DNA of 8,464 nucleotides from Paracoccaceae bacterium. Its GTDB lineage: Bacteria; Pseudomonadota; Alphaproteobacteria; Rhodobacterales; Rhodobacteraceae. The stretch covers positions 1-8,464 of the forward strand of contig JAFIEC010000166.1 in the NCBI GenBank assembly GCA_020832725.1, read 5' to 3'. Below, one piece after another: positions 1-6,168 of the stretch (position 1 is its first letter; every line of letters begins with the position of its first letter). The translations under genes and the position numbers were made by a program. Below the pieces are notes generated by a model that saw only the letters and a list, made by a program, of their open reading frames with translations, was not told where the DNA came from and did no database searches.

Positions 1-199
1 CCCGGGGCGAATGGCGTGCCGCGAGATCGTGCCGCAGCGGGTCCGGGCGGGTGAGCCGCGTGCAAGGGAACCGATCGGCCGCGTGCCCGCCCGGTAACGG
101 TTCGGTGGGCGTGCCCCCGGTGCCGCGCGCCAGACGGGCGACGGGTGGCACACACCCGAAGCACCGCCTGCAGGCATGCCAAGATCCGCAAGAATGCGC

Positions 200-261
200 G
201 GCACCCGTCCCGGAAGAACAAAGGGCACCCGTCCCGGTAGAGTACAAGGCACCCGTCCCGG
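200..261. repeat. Three 24-base-period direct repeats after the che operon
   Basis: The 14-base core GGCACCCGTCCCGG occurs at 200-213, 224-237 and 248-261. The three copies are identical and the period is exactly 24 bases. The 10-base spacers between cores differ from each other (214-223 and 238-247), though both are A-rich. The array begins 17 bases past the stop codon of the last gene of the minus-strand operon (278). Because 24 is divisible by three, plus frame 3 gives an octapeptide-like series A-P-V-P-x-x-x-R/K, but nothing else supports coding. A role in transcript end formation or as a protein-binding array is possible; the sequence does not decide between these. Confidence 0.85.
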
Positions 262-264
262 GTG
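250..264 (-). terminator. Hairpin downstream of the che operon, possible terminator
   Basis: The sequence CACCCG-TCC-CGGGTG is a perfect 6-bp inverted repeat with a 3-base loop. It lies 14 to 28 bases after the stop codon of the last minus-strand gene, where an operon terminator would be expected. It overlaps the third copy of the 24-base repeat. No T-tract follows on the minus strand, so it does not meet the standard intrinsic terminator pattern. It could instead stabilise a transcript end. The call rests on position and stem only. Confidence 0.25.
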
Positions 265-277
265 ACGATCGGGGTGA

Positions 278-958
278 TCAGAACCACTGGACATCTCCGG
301 GTGCGCTGTCTGCACTGCGGGGATCATCTGTATCGTCGCCGGGCGCGGACACTGCCCCCCCCGGCTGCACCCCTTGCGGAGAAGCGGGGCCGGGTCGGGG
401 ATGCGAAAGCCGCGCGCGCATCGCGCCGAGGGGTATGGCACGGGCTGCATCGGCGGGCACGAGGGGCCGGGCTTCGGCGGCCTGTCGGGCCAGCAGGTCC
501 ACATAACCCGCAAGGGCCGCAAGCGACTGGCGCAGAAGATCGAGTTGCTGCAGCCCGGCGGTATCGCGTCCGGTGGCGGGGGAACGCTCGGCCCCGTCGA
601 CCTGCTCGGCGATCCTGGCCAGATGGGCAATCTCGGATGCGAGCGTGCCAAGGATCGCGTCGGTCGCGCACAGGGGAATGTCATGGTCCGCGCCTGCGCC
701 ACCGCAGCTGTCGTTCGGTCCCGAAATCGCCTCCGCCGGATCGTCCGTGCCTGTCGCGGCGTCGCCCAGCGCGCCGAGGCAAGCCCTTTCCCGCTGTGCG
801 CCAGGCCCGGGGGTGGCGGTGAGGACATGTGCCGCCCCACCGGGCGCGCCCGCCTCTGAAGGGCAGGATTCCGATGGCGTTTCGCACGGGCAGGCCGGAT
901 CGCTTTCCTGTGCGGAGGCGTCGGCATCGGTGCTGGCATGGCTGGCGCGCAGGGTCAC
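278..958 (-). CDS. CheT/CheZ-like chemotaxis phosphatase candidate (DxxxQ helix)
   Basis: This 226-residue protein is the last gene of the chemotaxis operon. It starts at a GTG whose bases overlap the cheY2 stop (GTGA), which fixes the start. Residues 1-95 are low complexity, rich in Ala, Pro, Gly and acidic residues, with six cysteines up to residue 97. Residues 98-122 and 132-163 look like two amphipathic helices separated by a short turn, resembling the helical hairpin of CheZ. The second helix contains Q137-Q-L-D140-L-L-R-Q144, matching the D-x-x-x-Q pattern of CheZ (Asp143 and Gln147 in E. coli), where the Gln positions water to hydrolyse CheY phosphate. Residues 165-226 are a flexible acidic linker ending in G-D-V-Q-W-F. 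The position after cheY2 matches S. meliloti cheT (orf10), reported as a CheY1-P phosphatase that also binds CheR. The gene is surely real, given overlap and position; the phosphatase role is inference from motif and context. It could equally be an unrelated helical chemotaxis accessory protein. Confidence 0.72.
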   Translation of the reverse strand: MTLRASHASTDADASAQESDPACPCETPSESCPSEAGAPGGAAHVLTATPGPGAQRERACLGALGDAATGTDDPAEAISGPNDSCGGAGADHDIPLCATDAILGTLASEIAHLARIAEQVDGAERSPATGRDTAGLQQLDLLRQSLAALAGYVDLLARQAAEARPLVPADAARAIPLGAMRARLSHPRPGPASPQGVQPGGAVSAPGDDTDDPRSADSAPGDVQWF

Positions 959-1341
959 AGCCGGCCCACCACCGCCTCGATCGTGCTGCGCAGGGCCTCG
1001 GGGGTGAAGGGCTTGCGAATGTAGTTGTTCATGCCCAGCCGCTGCCCGCGGGAGATGATCGCCGGATCGGTGGAGCCGGTGACCAGGATGAACCCGATGC
1101 GCTGGGTGGTGGGATGGGCGCGCAGCCCCTCCAGCAGGGACAGCCCGTCGGCCCCCGGCATGTTGTAGTCGGAGACCACCAGATGCACGGGGCTGGCCGC
1201 AAGGCGGCGAAAGGCCGAAGCCCCGTCGGTTGCGAAATCGATGTTCTTCAGTCCCATCCATTCGAGGGCCTGAATGATCAGGCCGCGGCTGGTGGACATG
1301 TCGTCCACCACCATGACGTGAAGCCGGTCCCGGATGCTCAT
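955..1341 (-). CDS. cheY: CheY2, single-domain response regulator (probable motor CheY)
   Basis: This 128-residue stand-alone receiver has all the residues needed for phosphorylation. The acidic pair is D13-D14 in V-V-D-D, the phospho-acceptor is D58 in S-D-Y-N-M-P-G, the switch residue is T88 in L-V-T-G-S, and the conserved lysine is K110 in R-K-P-F. No output domain follows, as is usual for CheY. CheA would phosphorylate it. In the comparable S. meliloti operon the CheY between the cheR/cheB part and cheT is the one that binds the flagellar motor, and the cheS-adjacent CheY1 is a phosphate sink; I transfer that division of labour by position only. The ATG overlaps the cheR stop by four bases (ATGA) and the TGA overlaps the GTG of the next gene, so translation is coupled on both sides. 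Confidence 0.93.
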   Translation of the reverse strand: MSIRDRLHVMVVDDMSTSRGLIIQALEWMGLKNIDFATDGASAFRRLAASPVHLVVSDYNMPGADGLSLLEGLRAHPTTQRIGFILVTGSTDPAIISRGQRLGMNNYIRKPFTPEALRSTIEAVVGRL

Positions 1342-2222
1342 GGCTCTGCTCCGTTGGGTGCGGGAATTGCCGTGCGGCGATAGCGGGTGGTTCCCGCAGG
1401 CTCGAAATAGGGGGCCCCCTCGGGGCCGACGCGTTCGGAATGACCGATGAAGAGGGCGCCGCCTGCATGGATGCGCGCGGCCAGCCGCGACCACAGGCGG
1501 GCCTGGGTGTGGGTGTCGAAATAGATGACCACGTTGCGGCAAAAGACGGCGTCGAACCCGTCCTGCATGGGCCAGCGCGCGATCAGGTTGAGGGGCGCAA
1601 AGCGAATGAGGCGGCGCACGTCCGGGGCGATCGTGAACCCGGCAGGGCCTGCACCGGGCTCCAGCCCGGCGCGGCGCAGGGCGGGCGGGATCCCCTCCAG
1701 CGCAGTGCCGTCATAGCGCGCGGTCGCGGCCCGAGCCAGCACCTGGGCATCGATGTCGGTGGCCAGAATGCGGATATCGAGGCGTCCGGCCTCGGGGCAG
1801 AGGTCGTGGAGCATGAGCGCGATGCTGTAGGGCTCCTCTCCGGTGGAACAGCCCGCCGACCACAGCCGTACCCGCCCCCCTGCCCGGGCACGTGTGATGA
1901 GGGGCGGCAGGATCTCCTGCCCGAGCACATCGAAATGATGCTGCTCGCGGAAGAAGCGGGTGACGTTGGTCGTCAGCGCCGAGATGAGGTGCGCCTGCTC
2001 CGCCGCTCCTCCCGGGCTGCAGACATGGGCCCGGTACTCGGCAAAGCCCGCCATGCCGAGGGCCCGCAGGCGGCGGGCGAGGCGGGCCACGACCAGCCCC
2101 CGCTTGGCCGGGCCCAGCGCAATCCCGCTGACGCGATGGACAAGCGCGGCCAACGCCTCGAAATCGTCCTCCGCGAGGCGGAGGTCGACCGTGTCGGCTG
2201 CGGGGCTCAGGGCGGTCTTCAT
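1338..2222 (-). CDS. cheR: CheR, chemotaxis receptor glutamate methyltransferase
   Basis: This 294-residue protein is CheR, which transfers methyl groups from S-adenosylmethionine to glutamates on chemoreceptors. An all-helical N-terminal domain (about residues 12-80) precedes the catalytic domain. Family signatures are T-N-V-T-R-F-F-R-E at 85-93, the SAM-binding loop S-A-G-C-S-T-G-E-E-P at 122-131, A-T-D-I-D at 154-158, F-C-R-N-V-V-I-Y-F at 227-235, and G-H-S-E at 260-263. Length is typical of the family (E. coli CheR is 286 residues). The ATG overlaps the cheW stop and the stop overlaps cheY2, both as ATGA. In most alphaproteobacterial operons of this type cheB follows cheR directly; here cheB has moved to the divergent unit at 6169. 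I cannot tell from sequence whether the beta-subdomain is of the pentapeptide-binding kind. Confidence 0.96.
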   Translation of the reverse strand: MKTALSPAADTVDLRLAEDDFEALAALVHRVSGIALGPAKRGLVVARLARRLRALGMAGFAEYRAHVCSPGGAAEQAHLISALTTNVTRFFREQHHFDVLGQEILPPLITRARAGGRVRLWSAGCSTGEEPYSIALMLHDLCPEAGRLDIRILATDIDAQVLARAATARYDGTALEGIPPALRRAGLEPGAGPAGFTIAPDVRRLIRFAPLNLIARWPMQDGFDAVFCRNVVIYFDTHTQARLWSRLAARIHAGGALFIGHSERVGPEGAPYFEPAGTTRYRRTAIPAPNGAEP

Positions 2223-2722
2223 GCGGCGCGGGCCTCGGCCTGTGGCAGGATGCGGGTCAGATCGATGCGGCGCAGCATGCGGCCCTCCACCGAGGCCACG
2301 CCGGAGATGAAGGCGCGCGCGGTCTCTGCGGCGATTTCGGGCACCGGCTGCACCGATGCAGGATCGAGCGCGAGGATGTCCGTGACGACATCGGCCAGAA
2401 GGCCGACGATACGCTGGCCGATCTGGGTGATGATGATGACATGGCGCGCGCCGGGCGAGACGGTGCCCAGCCCCAGCCTGTCGGAGAGGTCGACCACGGG
2501 GACAACGGCGCCGCGCAGGTTGATGACGCCCTTCACATAGCTTTGCGCATGGGGAAGGATGGTGGTTTCCGTCCAGCCCCGAATTTCGCGCACCGCCATG
2601 ATGTCGATGCAGAAATCCTGACCCGAGACGCTGAAGGCAACGACCTCGTCTGCGGCTTCGGTCGGCGGGGCGTGCGGGTGTCCGGCACCGGACAGGATGT
2701 GGGTGTTTCGGGTCTCGGTCAT
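2219..2722 (-). CDS. cheW: CheW, receptor-kinase coupling protein
   Basis: This 167-residue protein is a single CheW domain that bridges chemoreceptors and the P5 domain of CheA. After a variable, probably disordered N-terminus (residues 1-24) come the first strands V-V-A-F-S-V-S-G-Q-D-F and I-M-A-V-R-E-I-R. The hallmark N68-L-R-G71 follows in the segment V-I-N-L-R-G-A-V-V-P-V-V-D-L. The second half contains G-L-L-A-D-V-V and a closing strand near R-M-L-R-R-I-D-L. The start is supported by a good ribosome binding site: GGAG lies right after the cheA stop (TGAGGAG), five bases before the ATG. This is the one junction in the operon without an overlap, with nine bases between cheA and cheW. The cheW stop overlaps the cheR start. 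Confidence 0.96.
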   Translation of the reverse strand: MTETRNTHILSGAGHPHAPPTEAADEVVAFSVSGQDFCIDIMAVREIRGWTETTILPHAQSYVKGVINLRGAVVPVVDLSDRLGLGTVSPGARHVIIITQIGQRIVGLLADVVTDILALDPASVQPVPEIAAETARAFISGVASVEGRMLRRIDLTRILPQAEARAA

Positions 2723-2731
2723 GCTGGCTCC

Positions 2732-5098
2732 TCAGGCTACGGCATCGAACCCCGGGGGGGCGGCGGTCAGAAGGGCGTCGGGATCGACGATCAATGCGAT
2801 GCGGCCGTCGCCCAGGATGGTTGCGGCGGCGATCCCCTCGATCCGGGCGAAATTGTCCTCAAGGCTTTTGATGACGACCTGGCGCTGGTCGTGGATGCCA
2901 TCGACGAGAAGCGCGCAGCGGCGGTTGGCGTCGGTTTCGAGGACGACCAGCACGCGGCCCTCCGGACTGGACAGGGCGGGGCGAAAGCCGAAGGTGGCGC
3001 CCAGATCGACCACCGGCAGGATGCCGCCGCGATTGTGCAGCACTTGTGCCCCACCCCCCAGCGGGTGCAGCCGCAGACCCGATGGCTGCAGCGTCTCCTG
3101 CACCGCACCGATGGGGATGACGAGCGTCTGGCCCGCGAGATCCACCACCATGCCTTCGAGCACGGCGAGGGTCAGCGGCAGGCTGATGGAGAAGCTGGTG
3201 CCGCACCCCGGTTCGGAGGCGATGGTGACGCGCCCGCCCAGGGCCTGGATCTCGCGCCTGACCACATCGAGCCCCACGCCGCGACCCGAAAGCGCGGAGA
3301 CTTCCTCGCGCGAGGAGAAGCCCGGCAGGAACAGAAGCGCGTCGATTTCCGCTGGCGTCAGTTCGGCGTGCTCGGGCACGAGGCCGCGGGCGCGGGCCCT
3401 GGCAAGGACTGTCATCCGGTCGATCCCCCCGCCATCGTCGCAGACCTCGATGAGGACCCGACCGGAACGGTGGGCGGCGGACAGGATGACGCTTCCCTCC
3501 TCGGGCTTGCCTGCGGCACGGCGCGCGGCGGGCGTCTCCAGCCCGTGGTCCACCGCGTTGCGCAGCATGTGGGTGAGCGGATCGACAAGCCGCTCGATCA
3601 CGGTCTTGTCGACCTCGGTCTGCTCGCCCTGCATGACAAGGCGCACCTGCTTGCCCGTCGCCTCGCCGGCCTCGCGCAGGATGCGCGACATGCGCTGGAA
3701 CAGCGGCTTGAGAGGCTGTGCGCGGATGGCCATCACCCCCTCCTGGATTTCTCCGGCAAGTTGCTTGAGCCCCTCGAGCCCCGCGACCACGTCGCTTTCG
3801 CGGGGCAGGCCGGCGCGGGCGATGGACTGGGAGAGCATGGCCTCCTTGATCACGAGTTCGCCGACAAGGTTGATCAGCCGGTCGACCCGGTCGAGATCGA
3901 CGCGGATGGACTGGGTGCCGCCCTCGCGGGCAAGCCTGCGCCGGTCGAAGAATGCAGGCGCGGGCTCCGATGCGGGGGCATCGGGCGGAGAATGAATGTG
4001 CCCCTCGGTCTCGGGGGCGGATGAACGATCTGCGGCGGATGCCGTGCGGGGCGGTGGGGCGGCGCTCACCTCCTGCGGGGCGGCCTCGGTCTGCGCGGTC
4101 GGATACTCCCTCCCGGACGATGGCTCGGCGGGACGGCGCTGGCCGGGGTGCAGCCCCTGCGGCGACGCCGCCATCCCGGACCCTTGCGGGGCGCGGTGGC
4201 GTGGATCGGCCGTGGCATCAGGGGGGCCGGGCTGCGCGATGACGATCTCGAGGGTGCACAACCCCTCGACGAATTCGAACACCTCGCGAAGGGCCGGCTC
4301 CGGGATGGCGGGGTCGGCACGGATGTCCCATGCGAGGTGGGAGGCCTCGGGCTCCGCGCGATCGAGGGGGGGAAGGGCGGCGGCATCGAGGCGGGTGTCG
4401 ATCGGTCCGAGCTCCGCCAGTGCGGCGATCAGGATGCCGGGGTCGTGTCCGGCCTCATAGAAACCCGTGCGCGGGACAAGGCGGACACGATGCGGGGGCA
4501 GTTCGGCGGCGGCAGGGGGCGGGTGCGTCGTGTCGTCGTGCGGGACAGGGGGCGCGGGGGCGGCGATCGCGGGGGTTCCCTGGCCATGCGGCGGGGAAAA
4601 TGCGTCGGCGGAGGGCGTTGCGGGGGCGACCGCAAGATCAAGATCGAGGACCAGCGGCATGAAGGTGGCGCCCCCCGGCGCTTCCCCGGGCTGCGGGTGC
4701 GCCGGGGCCGCGACGATGCTGGCATCGAGCAGGGCCTGCAGCTGCGCTGACACCTCCGGAGCCGGGCTGTCCCCGTCGGTGCGGGCGGCGGCGACCAGAT
4801 CGGCCAGATGGTCGCCCGCCCGCTGGCAGAGCGCGAGGGTCGCCAGTTCGGGCGGCGCGGTGGCACTGCGGAGCCGGTCAAGCAGCGTCTCGAAGCGGTG
4901 GGCGAAATCGACCAGCGCATCGAGGCGGAACGCCCCCGCGCCACCCTTGATCGAATGCACGGCACGAAAGACGGCGTGGATCGTGTCCTCGGTCTCCTGT
5001 CGCGCCAGCAGGAGGGAAAGGCCGTCCTGCAGGGCCTCGAGCAGGTCGTCGCATTCCTCAAAGAAGCCTGCGCGAAAGCTTTCGGTGTCGACGCTCAT
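2732..5098 (-). CDS. cheA: CheA, chemotaxis histidine kinase
   Basis: This 788-residue protein is the central kinase of the pathway. The HPt (P1) domain spans residues 1-105 with phospho-accepting H48 in A-V-H-S-I-K-G-G. A proline-rich linker follows, then a P2-like CheY/CheB-docking domain at about 203-288 (strand R-V-R-L-V-P, then L-A-W-D-I-R and E-F-V-E). A second disordered linker runs to about 395. P3 dimerisation (396-470) carries D-R-L-I-N-L-V-G-E-L-V-I. The P4 ATP-binding domain has the N-box H510-M-L-R-N-A-V-D-H-G-L, the G1 box D-D-G-G-G-I-D (554-560), F-S-S-R (594-597), G-R-G-V-G-L-D-V-V (605-613) and G-C-G-T-S-F (631-636). P5, the CheW-like domain, occupies 646-780. The start is the ATG overlapping the cheY1 stop (ATGA). 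The same frame stays open upstream to 5716, but that stretch lies antisense-free over cheY1 and the STAS gene in another frame and is not CheA. All catalytic motifs look intact. Confidence 0.97.
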   Translation of the reverse strand: MSVDTESFRAGFFEECDDLLEALQDGLSLLLARQETEDTIHAVFRAVHSIKGGAGAFRLDALVDFAHRFETLLDRLRSATAPPELATLALCQRAGDHLADLVAAARTDGDSPAPEVSAQLQALLDASIVAAPAHPQPGEAPGGATFMPLVLDLDLAVAPATPSADAFSPPHGQGTPAIAAPAPPVPHDDTTHPPPAAAELPPHRVRLVPRTGFYEAGHDPGILIAALAELGPIDTRLDAAALPPLDRAEPEASHLAWDIRADPAIPEPALREVFEFVEGLCTLEIVIAQPGPPDATADPRHRAPQGSGMAASPQGLHPGQRRPAEPSSGREYPTAQTEAAPQEVSAAPPPRTASAADRSSAPETEGHIHSPPDAPASEPAPAFFDRRRLAREGGTQSIRVDLDRVDRLINLVGELVIKEAMLSQSIARAGLPRESDVVAGLEGLKQLAGEIQEGVMAIRAQPLKPLFQRMSRILREAGEATGKQVRLVMQGEQTEVDKTVIERLVDPLTHMLRNAVDHGLETPAARRAAGKPEEGSVILSAAHRSGRVLIEVCDDGGGIDRMTVLARARARGLVPEHAELTPAEIDALLFLPGFSSREEVSALSGRGVGLDVVRREIQALGGRVTIASEPGCGTSFSISLPLTLAVLEGMVVDLAGQTLVIPIGAVQETLQPSGLRLHPLGGGAQVLHNRGGILPVVDLGATFGFRPALSSPEGRVLVVLETDANRRCALLVDGIHDQRQVVIKSLEDNFARIEGIAAATILGDGRIALIVDPDALLTAAPPGFDAVA

Positions 5099-5475
5099 GC
5101 CTGCCCCTCCCGCAGGGTGACGCGGCGGATGGCCGAGATCAGCCGGGCCTCGTCGAAGGGTTTGACGATCCAGCCGGTGGCCCCCGCGCGGCGCGCCCGA
5201 TCCTTGAGTTCGGGGGCGCTTTCGGTGGTCAGCACAAGGATCGGCAGGCTGCGATTGCGCAGACCCTGCCGCACCGCCTCGATGAAGCCGAAACCGTCGA
5301 GCCGCGGCATGTTGATGTCGGTGATCACGACATCGGGGGTCGTCTCCTCCAGTTGCCGCAGCCCATCCTCCCCATCCTCGGCGAGGACCGGTTCGAAACC
5401 GGCCTCGGACAGGGTGGCGGCAAGCAGGGTGCGCATGGTGCGCGAATCGTCGACTGCGAGGATCCGGAGGCTCAT
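5095..5475 (-). CDS. cheY: CheY1, single-domain response regulator (probable phosphate sink)
   Basis: This 126-residue stand-alone receiver has D9-D10 in A-V-D-D-S, phospho-acceptor D53 in I-T-D-I-N-M-P, switch T83 in V-L-T-T-E-S, and K105 in V-K-P-F, so it should be phosphorylated by CheA. It lies between the STAS gene and cheA, the position of S. meliloti CheY1. There CheY1 drains phosphate back from the motor regulator, helped by CheS and CheT; the same role here is inferred from order alone. The ATG overlaps the STAS-gene stop and the stop overlaps the cheA ATG, both as ATGA. It differs clearly from CheY2 (the phosphorylation-site loop is D-I-N-M-P-R-L-D-G here and D-Y-N-M-P-G-A-D-G in CheY2), so the two are not a recent duplication. 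Confidence 0.94.
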   Translation of the reverse strand: MSLRILAVDDSRTMRTLLAATLSEAGFEPVLAEDGEDGLRQLEETTPDVVITDINMPRLDGFGFIEAVRQGLRNRSLPILVLTTESAPELKDRARRAGATGWIVKPFDEARLISAIRRVTLREGQA

Positions 5476-5774
5476 CTGTCGTTTCCTTCCGGTGAGAGGG
5501 GGAGCGCCCCGGCACCCCCGAGGCGGGCGAGACCCGCGCGAAAGGCGGGCGATGCCCCCGCGATCCGCAATTCATGGCCGTCCTGTTCCCAGAGCAGGCG
5601 CGCCGACAGCAGCACCTCCAGCCCCGGAGCGCCCAGATGCACCGTGTCGCGCGCCACGAGGTCGAGCGGCGCACCGCGATGGGCCAGCAGCGCCGCGCGC
5701 AGGCTTGTGGCACCATCGAGATCGATCCGGGCGGGAAGGTCGAGGCGGGCAGTCGTGCGGGTGCGATCGGTCAT
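5472..5774 (-). CDS. Small STAS-domain chemotaxis protein (CheS-like)
   Basis: This 100-residue protein is the first gene of the operon. It reads as a single STAS (anti-sigma-factor-antagonist-like) domain: strand A-R-L-D-L-P near residues 9-14, helix L-R-A-A-L-L-A-H, strand L-D-L-V-A, then G48-A-P-G-L-E-V-L-L, strand H-E-L-R-I-A-G and a last helix A-F-R-A-G-L. Length and position match S. meliloti Orf2/CheS (97 residues), which binds CheA and speeds CheY1 dephosphorylation. The serine motif D-S-S-G found in phosphorylated STAS proteins is G-A-P-G here, so Ser-phosphorylation control is not expected. I chose the ATG at 5774 because AGGA lies eight bases upstream and the STAS fold begins there. 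The frame stays open to 5990, but the extra residues are low-complexity. The stop overlaps the cheY1 start. Confidence 0.85.
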   Translation of the reverse strand: MTDRTRTTARLDLPARIDLDGATSLRAALLAHRGAPLDLVARDTVHLGAPGLEVLLSARLLWEQDGHELRIAGASPAFRAGLARLGGAGALPLSPEGNDR

Positions 5775-5978
5775 CAGTCGTGTCCTGCAGGAGCGGAAGG
5801 TCCAGCCTTGCCCCGACGGGGCCATGACCGGAGAAGCGGCGGCAAGCGGCGCGGAATGCATCATCCCTGCCCCCCCCGGCGCGGCAACGAGGCACGGGCG
5901 GCCCGGCGGCGGCCCCGCCCCTCGCGGGCCACGCGGAATGTGGTCACGGGTGTTCCCCCTGCTGGGCGTTGCGGTTGC

Positions 5979-6010
5979 GTGCCGCGACACAGACCGGTGC
6001 CGCGACTCAG
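5979..6010. repeat. Pair of 14-base direct repeats in the divergent region
   Basis: GTGCCGCGACACAG at 5979-5992 and GTGCCGCGACTCAG at 5997-6010 differ at one base and are spaced 18 bases apart. Each contains the quasi-palindrome TGCCGCGACA (or its near copy), of the form TG-Y-CGCG-R-CA. They sit just downstream, on the minus strand, of the candidate promoter at 6013-6042. That is a position where a repressor or activator could act on the operon headed by the STAS gene. I do not recognise the motif as belonging to a known regulator. Confidence 0.55.
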
Positions 6011-6012
6011 GG

Positions 6013-6042
6013 TTATCGCCAGAGGGTTGAATGGGCCGTTAA
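6013..6042 (-). promoter_or_regulatory. Possible promoter of the minus-strand che operon
   Basis: On the minus strand this segment contains GGCGATAA (plus 6020-6013), which matches seven of eight bases of the GCCGATAA minus-10 element used by the flagellar sigma factor FliA. The upstream part offers TTAACG (plus 6042-6037) but at a poor spacing, and there is no clear TAAA-type minus-35. Transcription from here would give a leader of roughly 230 bases before the STAS gene. The match of one element in an otherwise G/C-rich region is suggestive for a chemotaxis operon, but it is far from proof. Confidence 0.2.
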
Positions 6043-6168
6043 TGAGCGATCCGCCCCGGCATCGCGTCGAGTGAAAAACGCCCCGCGTCGCGGAGGCAAT
6101 GGCAACTCGTTAACCCGCCCGGCCCAAGGATCGGCGACCGGAACGCTGGAACAGAGGATGGCACAGCG

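Larger units (their letters stand above)
1..277. other. Left-edge stretch without a supported gene
   Basis: I see no convincing gene here. Plus frame 2 is open from the left edge to a TAA at 95-97. It reads as an arginine-rich tail (…RMACREIVPQRV…) and could be the last ~31 codons of a plus-strand gene, but its codon-position GC pattern is only weakly gene-like. Plus frame 3 is open through the whole stretch and on into the antisense of the next gene, and I regard that as chance openness in GC-rich DNA. All three minus frames also lack stops between 277 and 1, so openness carries no information. The only clear structure is the 24-base tandem repeat at 200-261, just beyond the end of the minus-strand chemotaxis operon. 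Confidence 0.5.
5775..6168. other. Divergent intergenic control region between the two che units
   Basis: This 394-base region separates the minus-strand operon from cheB-cheD and must hold the start signals of both, unless the units are read from outside. I see no gene in it. The part near 5870-5950 is extremely G/C-rich. The part from about 6010 to 6115 is the most A/T-rich stretch in the neighbourhood and is the best place for promoters. It contains a GGCGATAA element on the minus strand, TTAA at 6039-6042, GTTAACC at 6109-6115, and a perfect CCGCG-T-CGCGG palindrome at 6083-6093. A four-codon ATG-to-TGA frame (M-A-Q-R) at 6158-6172 ends overlapping the cheB start; I regard it as incidental. 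Confidence 0.6.

Noticed and set aside
1..177. Minus-strand frame from an ATG at 177 running off the left edge
   Set aside because: No ribosome binding site and no recognisable protein content. All minus frames are stop-free here, so openness means nothing.
51..506. Plus-strand ORF of 151 codons with A-P-V-P octapeptide repeats
   Set aside because: More than half of it is antisense to the CheT-like gene, the composition is arbitrary, and the peptide repeats are simply the 24-base DNA repeats read in frame.
2441..4024. Long plus-strand ORFs (527 and 432 codons) opposite cheA and cheW
   Set aside because: They are antisense to genes with full sets of family motifs. Long antisense frames are expected at this GC content.
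5099..5716. Upstream extension of the CheA reading frame to an ATG at 5716
   Set aside because: The extra 206 residues cover cheY1 and the STAS gene in a different frame. The HPt domain starts right at the ATG at 5098, which also has the ATGA overlap with cheY1.
5775..5990. Longer start for the STAS gene at 5990
   Set aside because: The added 72 residues are low-complexity and not STAS-like, and a good ribosome binding site with suitable spacing precedes the ATG at 5774.
6027..6042. CtrA-like site (TTGA…TTAA) in the divergent region
   Set aside because: The half-sites are eight bases apart where TTAA-N7-TTAA is required, and one half is imperfect. GTTAACC at 6109-6115 is a lone half-site.
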